DNA of 64,000 bases from Mycobacteriales bacterium. Its GTDB lineage: Bacteria > Actinomycetota > Actinomycetes > Mycobacteriales > SCTD01. Under the pieces are notes generated by a model that had not been told where the DNA came from, ran no database searches, and was given only the letters and a program-made list of their open reading frames with translations. Positions 6,542 to 16,997 of the stretch are shown here, piece by piece (the stretch's first letter is position 1; each line of letters opens with the position of its first letter). The stretch is from positions 124,001 to 188,000 of the forward strand of contig JAUYQP010000013.1 in the NCBI GenBank assembly GCA_030697205.1, read 5' to 3'. A program made the position numbers and the translations under genes.

Positions 6542-9340
6542 TCAGAAGGTGTTGGGTGCCTGAGCGTCACCGGCACGGAAGCCGGCGGCCGGTGCGGTGA
6601 CGAAGATCGGGGTCTGACCCGAGATCCCCATCGCGGTGATGAACGAGCTGAGCAACTGCCGGTCGAACGTCGCCTTGCCGATGGTTGCCGACTCCGGCGC
6701 CCACGTGAGGGCTGGGATCGGTCGCTCAAGGCGATGGCCCGCGACCTGGGTGATGGCGACCTGCGCCTTGGCGATCGTGCGCAGGTCCACGATGCTCTCG
6801 CTGAGCTTCAGCATCACCGTGTTGCCGTTGGCGCCGGTGTTGAAGGAGGTAGCCGTGAACTGGGCCACCGCGTTGTTCGCCGACGAGCAGGGCGCCGGGT
6901 CGCTCGAGTTGTCGAAGCCGTCGAAGTCCGAGTCGAGCACTGCGTTGGCTTGGCTCGTCACGGAGCCTGCAGGGAAGCACGGCTGGTTCTCGTCCCGGTC
7001 GGCGATTCCGTCACCGTCGGTGTCGAGGAGGGCCACGAGCGACTTCGACGCCGTGGCGAGCACGGATCCGTCCGCCCTCTTTGCCTGGAGCGACAGAACG
7101 TAGGTCCCGGGCAGCAGGCCCGCGGCCGGTGGCACATAGGCGGTCGAGCTGCCGGTCGCGACCTTGGTCGCCGTCGGGAAACTCGGACCCTGCAATGTCC
7201 AGTCGAAGACCGCCGCTGACTGGCCGAGCTCGTCCCTGCCGTCACCGGCCAGCCCAATGACCTTCTTCGTCGTGATGCTCGAGTCGAAGACCGGCGCGTA
7301 GATGGCTGCCGTGGGCGTCGCACCGCCCACGACGCCGCCGATGGCGTCATCCTGCTCAGCCACGAGGTAGCCGTCGGAGACGCGGTAGCGCAGCGTGCCC
7401 GTGGGGCACCCGAGGCTCGTGTCAGTCGTGACAGTGAAGGCCGCAATACCGGCCGCGGCCGTGAGCGGCTTGGCGGCGTTGACGATGGGCGAGACTGCGC
7501 CAGGGCAGACGTGGAAGACGTCGAGGCGCAGGTTCTGCGGCAGCCCATCGCGGACGTTCACGGTGACGGTCCGGCCCTGAACGGAGGCCGCGAGGAACTG
7601 CGGCGCGGCGTCCTCGTCACGGGCGTGGAGCAGGACCGAGCCCGGCGAACCGGGGTTGCCCTTCCACAGCTCCAGCCGGTCGGTCCGGCTGTCGGCCTGG
7701 AGCTCGGTGCCGAAACTGCCCACGTCATGGCGGCCGGGCCCGGGCACACCGTCGTGGTGGCTGTGGTCGTAGGTGACCCGGAACCCGTCGTTGGCCACGA
7801 TCGCGCCGGAGGCGTCACGCTGGACGAAACGGAACTCGCTGCTTGCGAACGGCTGCTCGTAGTTCACGTCGTCATCGATGTGGGTGTGAGCATCCGTCCC
7901 ACCTGGCGTGCCGTTCGTGGAACCGGAGAGGAAGAACGACGAGCCGACACCGACGCTGGCGCCGGCCCGTCCCACCGGCCCGTAGGACGGGCACGCGGAT
8001 GTCGCGCCGGTCGCAAGCGGGGTGAGCTGGCAGTGCAGCGTGTCGAAGTCCGGCCTCTCGAGCAGCGAGGTGCCATCGTTCCACCCGGTGAGCTGGTAGT
8101 TCAGGCTCGAGGCGTCGTTCTGCAGCCAGCTCTTGTCAGGAACGTTCCACGCGCGGTCAGGCTTGGTGACATCGGCCTGCTTGTTGAACGAGTGGTAGGC
8201 GCCGTCGTAGCGCACGTCCGCTTCAGCGACAGAACCTGTCGTGTGCGTCAGTTCCATGGCGGCGATGGCTCCCGTGATGCTCGGCCGCGAGGACGTGGCG
8301 TCCACGACGCGACCCCAGGCCACGGTGCCTCCGATCGTGGCGTAGCCGTCGGCGCACGAGGTGTTGCCCGTGACTCCACCCTGGCTGATGCGCGACGAGA
8401 TGACCCCGTAGACACGGTCGGCATTCCCGGTGGGGTTGACGCTGTTCCAGTTGTTGCGGGCGGTGTTGAGCTCCTTCGACACGGCTGAGTAGTTGGCGGT
8501 CGTGCCGCAGAACTGCCCACCGGACATGGAGGGTCCGACGTTGAGGAGACCGCTGGACAGAGTGGTGCGCAGGCCACCACTACCTTTGTTGAGTGCCTCT
8601 ACGCCGTCGGCGACGGGCAGCACGCGATTAAGCGCGGTCATGCCCTTGGTCAATGCCGCTCGGTCCGCGTCGTCAAACTGACTCGAGGCCGAGTTCGGCA
8701 ACAGGAAACTCCCGGCGTCGCCCATCGGCACGGTGAGGACTCGCATCGGGTTGCTGGCCTTCTCGACCACGGCCGAGATGGCCGTGCCGTCAGGGCGCTG
8801 CGTCACCGTTAAGGCATCGGAGACCGAGGTCCCGTCCGCCTTTGTGGTGGTGAAGCCCAGGGTTGCGGTGAAGCTCACCGTGGCAGCGTCCGCCCCGGCC
8901 GGTACGAGCTGGCTGCCGGGGACGAGGAAGAGCGGGTCGCCCTGCGCCGACGGGATCGGAGCGGTGCTCGGTGGCGCGATCTCCGACAGCGGGAGCGATG
9001 CGAGCGGCACCGCGCCCGTGGCGCCTCCGCTGAGTCGCAGCTCACCAGAGGTGACGCGCATCTTCGTACCGACCGGCGCACAGGACGGCACCTGCATGAA
9101 CAGCTTCACGAGCGCGGACTTGCCCCTGACAAGCTTTGCGTAGGTCGGCAGGCCCTGGCTGACCATCACGTCGGCAACGCGCGGCTTCAAGCAGGGCTCC
9201 GTCACGGCGGCGACCGCCGGCGAGCCGGGAAGCAGCGCCATCCCTCCTGCCACGAGTGAGGCAGCCGCGCCGGAGGCCAGGGCGCGGCGGCGCAGCGCGG
9301 ACGCGGGACGGCGGTGACGGGCGTACGACAGGTGCGTCAT
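6542..9340 (-). CDS. Large secreted protein with degenerate metzincin-like segment and TSP3-like calcium repeats
   Basis: 932 residues with a twin-Arg-like, Arg-rich N terminus (RHRRPASALRRRAL) and an Ala-rich signal peptide. A central segment reads AAMELTHTTGSV, which resembles the zincin motif HExxHxxG with the first His replaced by Met. Beta-sandwich-like regions follow (LELWKGNPGSPGSVLLHAR). Near the C terminus two acidic repeats, DTDGDGIADRDENQPC and DSDFDGFDNSSDPAPC, look like thrombospondin type 3 calcium-binding repeats. ATG 9340 is preceded by GGGGGAG about 9 nt upstream. Polar residues (Asn, Thr, Ser) and lower GC by eye set it apart from neighbouring genes, which suggests acquisition or relaxed constraint. 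Function is unknown; a surface or extracellular adhesin-like or ex-protease role is inference. Confidence 0.8.
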   Translation of the reverse strand: MTHLSYARHRRPASALRRRALASGAAASLVAGGMALLPGSPAVAAVTEPCLKPRVADVMVSQGLPTYAKLVRGKSALVKLFMQVPSCAPVGTKMRVTSGELRLSGGATGAVPLASLPLSEIAPPSTAPIPSAQGDPLFLVPGSQLVPAGADAATVSFTATLGFTTTKADGTSVSDALTVTQRPDGTAISAVVEKASNPMRVLTVPMGDAGSFLLPNSASSQFDDADRAALTKGMTALNRVLPVADGVEALNKGSGGLRTTLSSGLLNVGPSMSGGQFCGTTANYSAVSKELNTARNNWNSVNPTGNADRVYGVISSRISQGGVTGNTSCADGYATIGGTVAWGRVVDATSSRPSITGAIAAMELTHTTGSVAEADVRYDGAYHSFNKQADVTKPDRAWNVPDKSWLQNDASSLNYQLTGWNDGTSLLERPDFDTLHCQLTPLATGATSACPSYGPVGRAGASVGVGSSFFLSGSTNGTPGGTDAHTHIDDDVNYEQPFASSEFRFVQRDASGAIVANDGFRVTYDHSHHDGVPGPGRHDVGSFGTELQADSRTDRLELWKGNPGSPGSVLLHARDEDAAPQFLAASVQGRTVTVNVRDGLPQNLRLDVFHVCPGAVSPIVNAAKPLTAAAGIAAFTVTTDTSLGCPTGTLRYRVSDGYLVAEQDDAIGGVVGGATPTAAIYAPVFDSSITTKKVIGLAGDGRDELGQSAAVFDWTLQGPSFPTATKVATGSSTAYVPPAAGLLPGTYVLSLQAKRADGSVLATASKSLVALLDTDGDGIADRDENQPCFPAGSVTSQANAVLDSDFDGFDNSSDPAPCSSANNAVAQFTATSFNTGANGNTVMLKLSESIVDLRTIAKAQVAITQVAGHRLERPIPALTWAPESATIGKATFDRQLLSSFITAMGISGQTPIFVTAPAAGFRAGDAQAPNTF

Positions 9341-9426
9341 GAGAGCTTCTCCCCCTGCTGGTGCGCTCGCTCGGAACAGTCGGCGAGGGCTTCGGCGGTA
9401 CTAGACCGCGACCCGGGGGGACGTCG

Positions 9427-9456
9427 CTGTCATCTGACTGACAGTTGATTCAGATG
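9427..9456. promoter_or_regulatory. Two overlapping palindromes upstream of the secreted-protein operon
   Basis: CTGTCA-6-TGACAG (9427-9444) overlaps CATCTGA-12-TCAGATG (9431-9456). The pair lies about 90-115 bp upstream of the 932-residue gene, in a 190-bp stretch with no gene. A third short inverted repeat, AGTGTC-8-GACACT, lies at 9508-9527. These look like operator sites for a dimeric regulator controlling the secreted pair. No function has been shown. Confidence 0.38.
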
Positions 9457-9533
9457 AGGCAGCAAGAGTTCGTCGATGAGCGGTATTCCCCTGCTACATA
9501 TGGGCTAAGTGTCAGCAACCCGACACTCGCGCA

Positions 9534-9573
9534 ACGACGAGAGCGGCACCCGATCGGGTACCGCTCTCGTCGT
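9534..9573 (-). terminator. clpC transcription terminator
   Basis: A perfect 13-bp stem (ACGACGAGAGCGG / CCGCTCTCGTCGT) encloses an inner ACCCGATCGGGT palindrome, 14 bp beyond the clpC stop. It has no U tract, which is usual in GC-rich actinobacteria. Confidence 0.75.
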
Positions 9574-9587
9574 ACGAAGGGGTCGTG

Positions 9588-12104
<2,517 letters not shown>

Positions 12105-12148
12105 CTCTCGCTCCTCACGGGGCGGCTGACGACTGGCTCGTCTTCCGC

Positions 12149-12178
12149 ACACTAGCCCCGCGCGCGCCCACCTGTCGG
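12149..12178 (-). promoter_or_regulatory. Candidate clpC promoter
   Basis: On the minus strand, CCGACA (-35-like), an 18-bp spacer and TAGTGT (-10) lie about 45 bp before the clpC start. No obvious ClgR or HspR operator was recognised beside it. Confidence 0.48.
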
Positions 12179-12330
12179 GTGAGACCTGGAGAGCGTCTCG
12201 CGACGCCCACCCACACGGTGCTGCCTATCGTTCTCCTGGGGCCCTCGAGCGGTTCAACCTCGCCCCCGCAGCGCGCGTTCCCGGGCCGGTTGCGCCGGGA
12301 GCGAAACCCCCCCAGACCGGGTACGACGAA

Positions 12331-12354
12331 GCCCGCGTCCCCTCTCGCGCGGGC
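12331..12354 (-). terminator. Possible lsr2 terminator
   Basis: GCCCGCG and CGCGGGC form a 7-bp stem with a 10-nt loop, about 50 bp after the lsr2 stop. The remaining clpC-lsr2 spacer shows no open reading frame or RNA that I recognise. Confidence 0.35.
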
Positions 12355-12402
12355 CGCGGGCTCCGGTCGGTGCTGCGGGTCAGTTCGCCTTCAGGGCGCC
12401 GG

Positions 12403-12759
12403 TCAGTGCGCCTTGTCGTAGGCCTCGGTGACGACCGAGGACAGCCGGCCGCGCTCGCTGACCTGGTGGCCGTTCTTGCGGGCCCACTCGCGGATGTCCT
12501 GGACCCGCTGCTTGTCGGCACTGGCCGGCCTGGCCGGGCGACCGGGGCGGCGCGCGGCGGCGGTGCTGCCGCCGGACCGGCCGGCGCGGCGGGCCGATCC
12601 GACGTAGGTCGCGAGGTCGTCACGCATCGACGCGGCGTGGTCCGTGCACAGGTCGATCTCGTAGGACGAGCCGTCGAGGGAGAACGACACGGTCTCCGAG
12701 CCCTCCTCCTCGCCCTCGTGGAGGTCGCACACGAGCAGGACCTGGACCTTTTGCGCCAT
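12403..12759 (-). CDS. lsr2: Nucleoid-associated xenogeneic silencer Lsr2
   Basis: 118 residues, the usual length. The N-terminal oligomerisation domain (MAQKVQVLLVCDLHEG) is followed by a basic linker and a C-terminal DNA-binding domain (IREWARKNGHQVSERGR). That domain carries the RGR minor-groove motif typical of Lsr2. It binds AT-rich DNA and silences acquired genes. An AGGAAG-type Shine-Dalgarno precedes ATG 12759. Location downstream of lysS and upstream of clpC matches the conserved actinobacterial order. The linker is richer in Ala, Gly and Arg than in mycobacteria. Confidence 0.96.
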   Translation of the reverse strand: MAQKVQVLLVCDLHEGEEEGSETVSFSLDGSSYEIDLCTDHAASMRDDLATYVGSARRAGRSGGSTAAARRPGRPARPASADKQRVQDIREWARKNGHQVSERGRLSSVVTEAYDKAH

Positions 12760-12881
12760 GTCTTCTTCTTCCTGTCACATCGTCGTCGCACGCAATGAGC
12801 GACGTCGCCAGGAAAGCATTCTCGAAAGCCGAATGCAAATGCAACGAACGCTTTGTGTCGCGATTCCTGCCGCGAATGCGG
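12760..12881 (-). promoter_or_regulatory. AT-richer lsr2 upstream region with inverted repeat
   Basis: This 122-bp gap is clearly more AT-rich than its surroundings. It carries GCATTC-9-GAATGC (12816-12836) and a repeated TTGCATTTGCATTCG on the minus strand. Lsr2 binds AT-rich DNA and is known to autoregulate in several actinobacteria, so this is a plausible autoregulatory site. No clear TAnnnT -10 was found. Confidence 0.38.
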
Positions 12882-15335
12882 TCAGTGCGCCCCGGCGGCT
12901 GACGCCGCGGGGACGGACGCACCGTTGTACGGGGTCCCAGGGGTCCGGTCGCGCAGGGCGGCGCCGAGGGCCAGCGCCGGGACGGCCTGGCTGTAGAGGA
13001 AGCCCTGCGCGAGCCGGCACCCGAGGGCCTCCAGCCGCTCCGCCTGCTCGGGCAGCTCGATGCCCTCCGCGATGACGGTGAGCCCGAGGCTCGCCGCCAG
13101 GGTCAGCACCGCTGTGGCGAGGGCCGCCTCGCGCGGACCGAGGTGGACGTCCCGCACGAAGGCGCGGTCGATCTTGATGATGTCGACGGGCAGCCGCTGC
13201 AGGACGCCGAGGGCGCTGTAGCCGGTGCCGAAGTCGTCGAGAGCGATGCGCACTCCGAGGTGGCGCAGCTCCATGAGCCTGCCCGCGGCGGTCTCGGTGT
13301 CCTGCACGACCGCGGTCTCGGTGATCTCGAGGACCAGCTCCTCCGGGGGGAAGCCGCCGAGGCGCAGGGCCTCGCGCACGTCGTCGACGAAGGTCGGTGA
13401 GGCCAGCTGCACCGCGGAGACGTTGACCGACAGGGTGGGTGCTTCGGCCATCAGGCCGGCCGCGGCCTCGCGGTGCCAGGCGCCCGCATCGAGGCAGGCC
13501 TGCAGCAGCACGGCCCGGCCCAGCTCCTGCACGAGCCCGCACTCCTCGGCCAGGGGCACGAAGACGCCCGGCGGGATGTCCTCGCCGTCGTGGCGGGTCC
13601 ACCGGGCGAGGGCCTCCACGCCTCGGATCCCCCCGCCGGGCAGCTCGACGACCGGCTGGTAGTAGGGGACGACCTCGCCGTGCGCCAGCGCGCGGCGCAG
13701 GTCCGCCTCCATGGCGACCCGCTGCAGCAACCGCTCCCGCATCGCGGGAACAAAGACCCGCCCGGTCCCCCGCCCCCTGCGGCGGGCCTCGCGACCGGCG
13801 TCCTTCGCGGCGTACATCGCGACGTCGGCGTTGCGGAGCAGGTCCTGTGGCGTGTCGTGGGGCTCGGCGACGACGACCCCGAGGCTCGCCGCGACCTCCA
13901 CCGGTCGGTCCCCGATGCGCACCTGACCGGTGAGCGCACCCAGCAGGCGGTCACCTGCAGCCGTGGCCTCCTCGGGAGTGCCGACCCCGAGCATGACGAC
14001 CGCGAACTCGTCACCACCGAGCCGCGCGACCGTCCACCCGTCCGGGACCGCCGCGTCCAGCCGGAGCGCGACCTCCACCAGCAGCTCGTCACCGGCGGCG
14101 TGCCCGAGGCTGTCGTTGACCGCCTTGAAGCCGTTGAGGTCGATCAGCGCGACCGCGACCGGTCCGGCGGCGAGGGCCTCGGCGACGCGGACGAACAGCA
14201 GCGTGCGGTTGGGCAGTCCGGTGAGCGGGTCGGTCTCGGCCGTCCGACGCAGCTCGGCGGTGCGCTCCTCGACGACGGACTCGAGGTCGCGGTTGAGCCG
14301 GCTGTTCTCCAGCAGCGCGGAGAACTGGCGCACGATGATGGTCACCATGATCACGAGGACGAGGACCGCGACCACCCGCTCTTGGACGATGCCGCGCAGT
14401 CGGTCCGAGATCATCGCGGTGAACACGACGATGGCCGGGATGTAGGGCAGTGCGCCCGACACCGGCCCGGGGAGGCGGTCGGGGCGGGCCTCGAGCACCA
14501 CCGGCCGCTGGACGGCCGCACCGGCGGCGAGCAGCAGGAAGCCCCACCCCCAGGCGGCGTCGACCGGGTTACCCGGGACCCAGTCACCCGACATGGACAG
14601 CAGGCCGTAGGCGACGTGACCGGCGGCTCCGCACACCAGCGCCCCGGCGACGAGCAGCAGCGGGCGGGCGGTCGCCCGCGTCGCCCCGCCCAGGAGCAGG
14701 AAGAGCACCGTGATGAGCAGGACGTCGAGCGCGGGATAGGCCAGCGCCAGCACCTGGGCCAGCCCGCTCAGACCGCTCTCGCGGTAGGAGTCGGCCAGGA
14801 CGAAGCGCCACGACAGCGCCAGTAGCGCAGCCGCGACCATGACGCCCTCGGTCAGCAGCCGCACCCGGCCGGTGACGAGCCGCGGTGCCTGCGGGTGGAC
14901 GAGCAGGGCGGCGACGGCGAACGGGACCGACAGCACGAACCCGACGTCGGGCAGGCCGGGGAAGGGAACGGTCTCGCGCTGGACCACCTCGTACCAGCAC
15001 CACGCGGCCTGGCCGGCCGCCCACGTGGCCGCGAAGCCTCCGAGCAGCGCCCACGAGGCGCGCAGACGACCCGAGCAGCGGCGGACCGCGCCACCGCACA
15101 GCAGCGCGGCGAGGGTCGGGGACGCGAGGTTGCCGAGGTCGTCGACGACGACAGCCGTACGACTGCCGGTGTCCAGGACCAGCACAGCGAGGTAGCCGAG
15201 GGCGGCCAGCGCCACGACCGCGACGCCTGCGGTACGGGCGGCACGGGCCAGCGGGCTGGGGGAGGCCACGCTGTGGCATCGACCACCGAACGCGCTGACT
15301 GCACCGCCTCGGCTGATCAGATCTCGGGTAGTCAC
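12882..15335 (-). CDS. Membrane GGDEF-EAL c-di-GMP protein
   Basis: 817 residues. The first ~320 contain about eight to nine hydrophobic helices forming an integral-membrane sensor of unassigned type. A GGDEF domain follows with an intact LGGDEF signature, but without the RxxD inhibitory site (PDGW at that position). The C-terminal EAL domain keeps the catalytic EAL glutamate, the Asn in SVNVS, the Glu in LEITET, the DDFGTGYS loop, the Lys in IIKIDR and the late Glu in IAEGIE. Both synthase and phosphodiesterase activities are therefore possible. GTG 15335 lies 19 bp after the lysS stop, so it is probably co-transcribed with lysS. Confidence 0.9.
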   Translation of the reverse strand: MTTRDLISRGGAVSAFGGRCHSVASPSPLARAARTAGVAVVALAALGYLAVLVLDTGSRTAVVVDDLGNLASPTLAALLCGGAVRRCSGRLRASWALLGGFAATWAAGQAAWCWYEVVQRETVPFPGLPDVGFVLSVPFAVAALLVHPQAPRLVTGRVRLLTEGVMVAAALLALSWRFVLADSYRESGLSGLAQVLALAYPALDVLLITVLFLLLGGATRATARPLLLVAGALVCGAAGHVAYGLLSMSGDWVPGNPVDAAWGWGFLLLAAGAAVQRPVVLEARPDRLPGPVSGALPYIPAIVVFTAMISDRLRGIVQERVVAVLVLVIMVTIIVRQFSALLENSRLNRDLESVVEERTAELRRTAETDPLTGLPNRTLLFVRVAEALAAGPVAVALIDLNGFKAVNDSLGHAAGDELLVEVALRLDAAVPDGWTVARLGGDEFAVVMLGVGTPEEATAAGDRLLGALTGQVRIGDRPVEVAASLGVVVAEPHDTPQDLLRNADVAMYAAKDAGREARRRGRGTGRVFVPAMRERLLQRVAMEADLRRALAHGEVVPYYQPVVELPGGGIRGVEALARWTRHDGEDIPPGVFVPLAEECGLVQELGRAVLLQACLDAGAWHREAAAGLMAEAPTLSVNVSAVQLASPTFVDDVREALRLGGFPPEELVLEITETAVVQDTETAAGRLMELRHLGVRIALDDFGTGYSALGVLQRLPVDIIKIDRAFVRDVHLGPREAALATAVLTLAASLGLTVIAEGIELPEQAERLEALGCRLAQGFLYSQAVPALALGAALRDRTPGTPYNGASVPAASAAGAH

Positions 15336-15354
15336 AGGTGACTACGGTCGGCGC

Positions 15355-16842
15355 TCAGGCCTCCGGACGGACCAGCGGGAACAGGATCGTCTCGCGGATC
15401 GGCAGCCCCGTCAGCAGCATGACGAGCCGGTCGATGCCCATCCCCTGACCGCCGGTCGGCGGCATGCCGTGCTCGAGCGCGCGCAGGAAGTCCTCGTCGA
15501 GCTGCATCGCCTCGGGGTCTCCCCCAGCGGCCTTGAGCGACTGCTCGACCAACCGACGGCGCTGCTCGACCGGGTCGACCAGCTCGGTGTATCCGGTGGC
15601 CAGCTCGGTGCCCGCGACGACGAGGTCCCAGGCCTCGGCCAGGCGCGGGTCGTCGCGGTGGTCGCGGGCCAGCGGGCGGGCCGCGACGGGGTAGTCCCGC
15701 ACGAAGATCGGGGCGAGCAGGGTGTGCTCGACGAGCTTCTCGTAGAGCTCCAGGACGACCTCGCCCGCTTCCCAGCCGGGCTGCAGCGCGACCTCGTGCT
15801 TCTCGGCGTACGCCGTGAGCCTGTCGAGGTCGGTGTCCGGGTCGACGGGCTCACCGACCGCCTCCGACACGAGCTCGTAGATGCCGGCGCTCCGCCACGG
15901 CTGCTCGAGGTCGATCTCGCCGCCCTGGCCGTCGGGCACCGTCGTGCGGCCGACGGCGCGCGCGGCCTCGAGCACCATGTCGCGGGTGCGGGCCGCGACG
16001 GTGTCGTAGTCGCCGTAGGACTCGTAGAACTCGAGCATCGTGAACTCGGGGAAGTGCGTGGAGTCGATGCCTTCGTTGCGGAAGTTCTTGCCGATCTCAT
16101 AGACCCGGTCGAGGCCGCCGACGATGAGCCGCTTGAGGTAGAGCTCGAGGGCGATGCGCAGGGTGACGTCGAGGTCGAGCGCGTTGAGGTGGGTGTGGAA
16201 CGGGCGCGCGGCCGCGCCGCCGTGGACCAGCTGCAGGTTGGGGGTCTCGACCGCGATGAAGCCGTCTCGCTCGAGGTTGGAGCGCACGGCCTGCACGATC
16301 GCGGCGCGGTCGCGCACGACCTGGCGGCTGCTGGCGTTGACGACGAGGTCGACGTAGCGCTGGCGCACCCGGGCCTCGGGGTCGGTGAGTCCGTGGTGCT
16401 TGTCGGGCAGCGGGCGCAGCGCCTTGGCCGTCATCGCCCAGCTGTCGGCGAGGACCGAGAGCTCGCCGCGCTTGCTGCTGATGACCTCGCCGGTGATGCC
16501 GACGTGGTCGCCGAGGTCGACGTCGGACTTCCACGCCGCGAGCCGCTCCTCGCCGACGCGGTCGAGGCTGACCATCACCTGCAGGACGGCCTCGCCCTCC
16601 TGCAGGGTGGCGAAGCAGAGCTTGCCGCCGGTCCTGCTGAGCACGACGCGTCCGGCGACGCTGACGGTCTCGCCACTGGCCTGGTCGGTCTCGAGGTGGT
16701 CGAAGCGGTCGCGGACCTCCTGCAGGGTCGCGGTCCGCGGGTAGCCCAGCGCGTAGGGCGGCGTGCCGCCGGCCAGCAGGCGGTCGTACTTCTCGCGGCG
16801 TACGCGGACCTGCTCGGGGACGTCTTCCGGCTCGTTCGACAC
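15355..16842 (-). CDS. lysS: Lysyl-tRNA synthetase, class II
   Basis: Charges tRNA-Lys. 495 residues: an N-terminal OB-fold anticodon domain (VSVAGRVVLSRTGGKLCF) and a class II catalytic core. Motif 2 is FRNEGIDSTHFPEFTMLEF and motif 3 GMGIDRLVMLLTG. GTG 16842 (SNEPEDVPEQVRVRR) gives the usual length. There is no Shine-Dalgarno, but a TAGCCT -10 lies so close that transcription would begin at or next to the start codon. A longer upstream open frame through the DUF445 gene is a shadow and is rejected. Confidence 0.97.
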   Translation of the reverse strand: MSNEPEDVPEQVRVRREKYDRLLAGGTPPYALGYPRTATLQEVRDRFDHLETDQASGETVSVAGRVVLSRTGGKLCFATLQEGEAVLQVMVSLDRVGEERLAAWKSDVDLGDHVGITGEVISSKRGELSVLADSWAMTAKALRPLPDKHHGLTDPEARVRQRYVDLVVNASSRQVVRDRAAIVQAVRSNLERDGFIAVETPNLQLVHGGAAARPFHTHLNALDLDVTLRIALELYLKRLIVGGLDRVYEIGKNFRNEGIDSTHFPEFTMLEFYESYGDYDTVAARTRDMVLEAARAVGRTTVPDGQGGEIDLEQPWRSAGIYELVSEAVGEPVDPDTDLDRLTAYAEKHEVALQPGWEAGEVVLELYEKLVEHTLLAPIFVRDYPVAARPLARDHRDDPRLAEAWDLVVAGTELATGYTELVDPVEQRRRLVEQSLKAAGGDPEAMQLDEDFLRALEHGMPPTGGQGMGIDRLVMLLTGLPIRETILFPLVRPEA

Positions 16843-16849
16843 GCTGCCG

Positions 16850-16855
16850 AGGCTA
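16850..16855 (-). promoter_or_regulatory. Candidate -10 for a leaderless lysS mRNA
   Basis: TAGCCT on the minus strand ends 7 nt before the lysS GTG, so transcription would begin at the start codon. No -35 match was seen. Leaderless mRNAs are common in actinobacteria. Confidence 0.35.
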
Positions 16856-16916
16856 GCGGCAGGGTCAGCGGCACCTGGCCGCCGCCCACGGCCGCGCACC
16901 GGCCACCGATACGCAT

Positions 16917-16988
16917 GATCAACAGCACATCTGCACGACGCACCGACCCGTCCTGAGCGTGGCCGTCCGTGCAGATGTGCTGTCGATC
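16917..16988. repeat. Long inverted repeat, family A copy 1
   Basis: GATCAACAGCACATCTGCAC (16917-16936) pairs with 16969-16988 at 19 of 20 positions, around a 32-nt loop whose edges also partly pair. It lies 9 bp beyond the stop of the DUF445 gene and probably acts as its terminator. Copies with the same GATCAACAG start occur at 37721 and 50086. Confidence 0.75.
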
Positions 16989-16997
16989 TTGTTGCGG

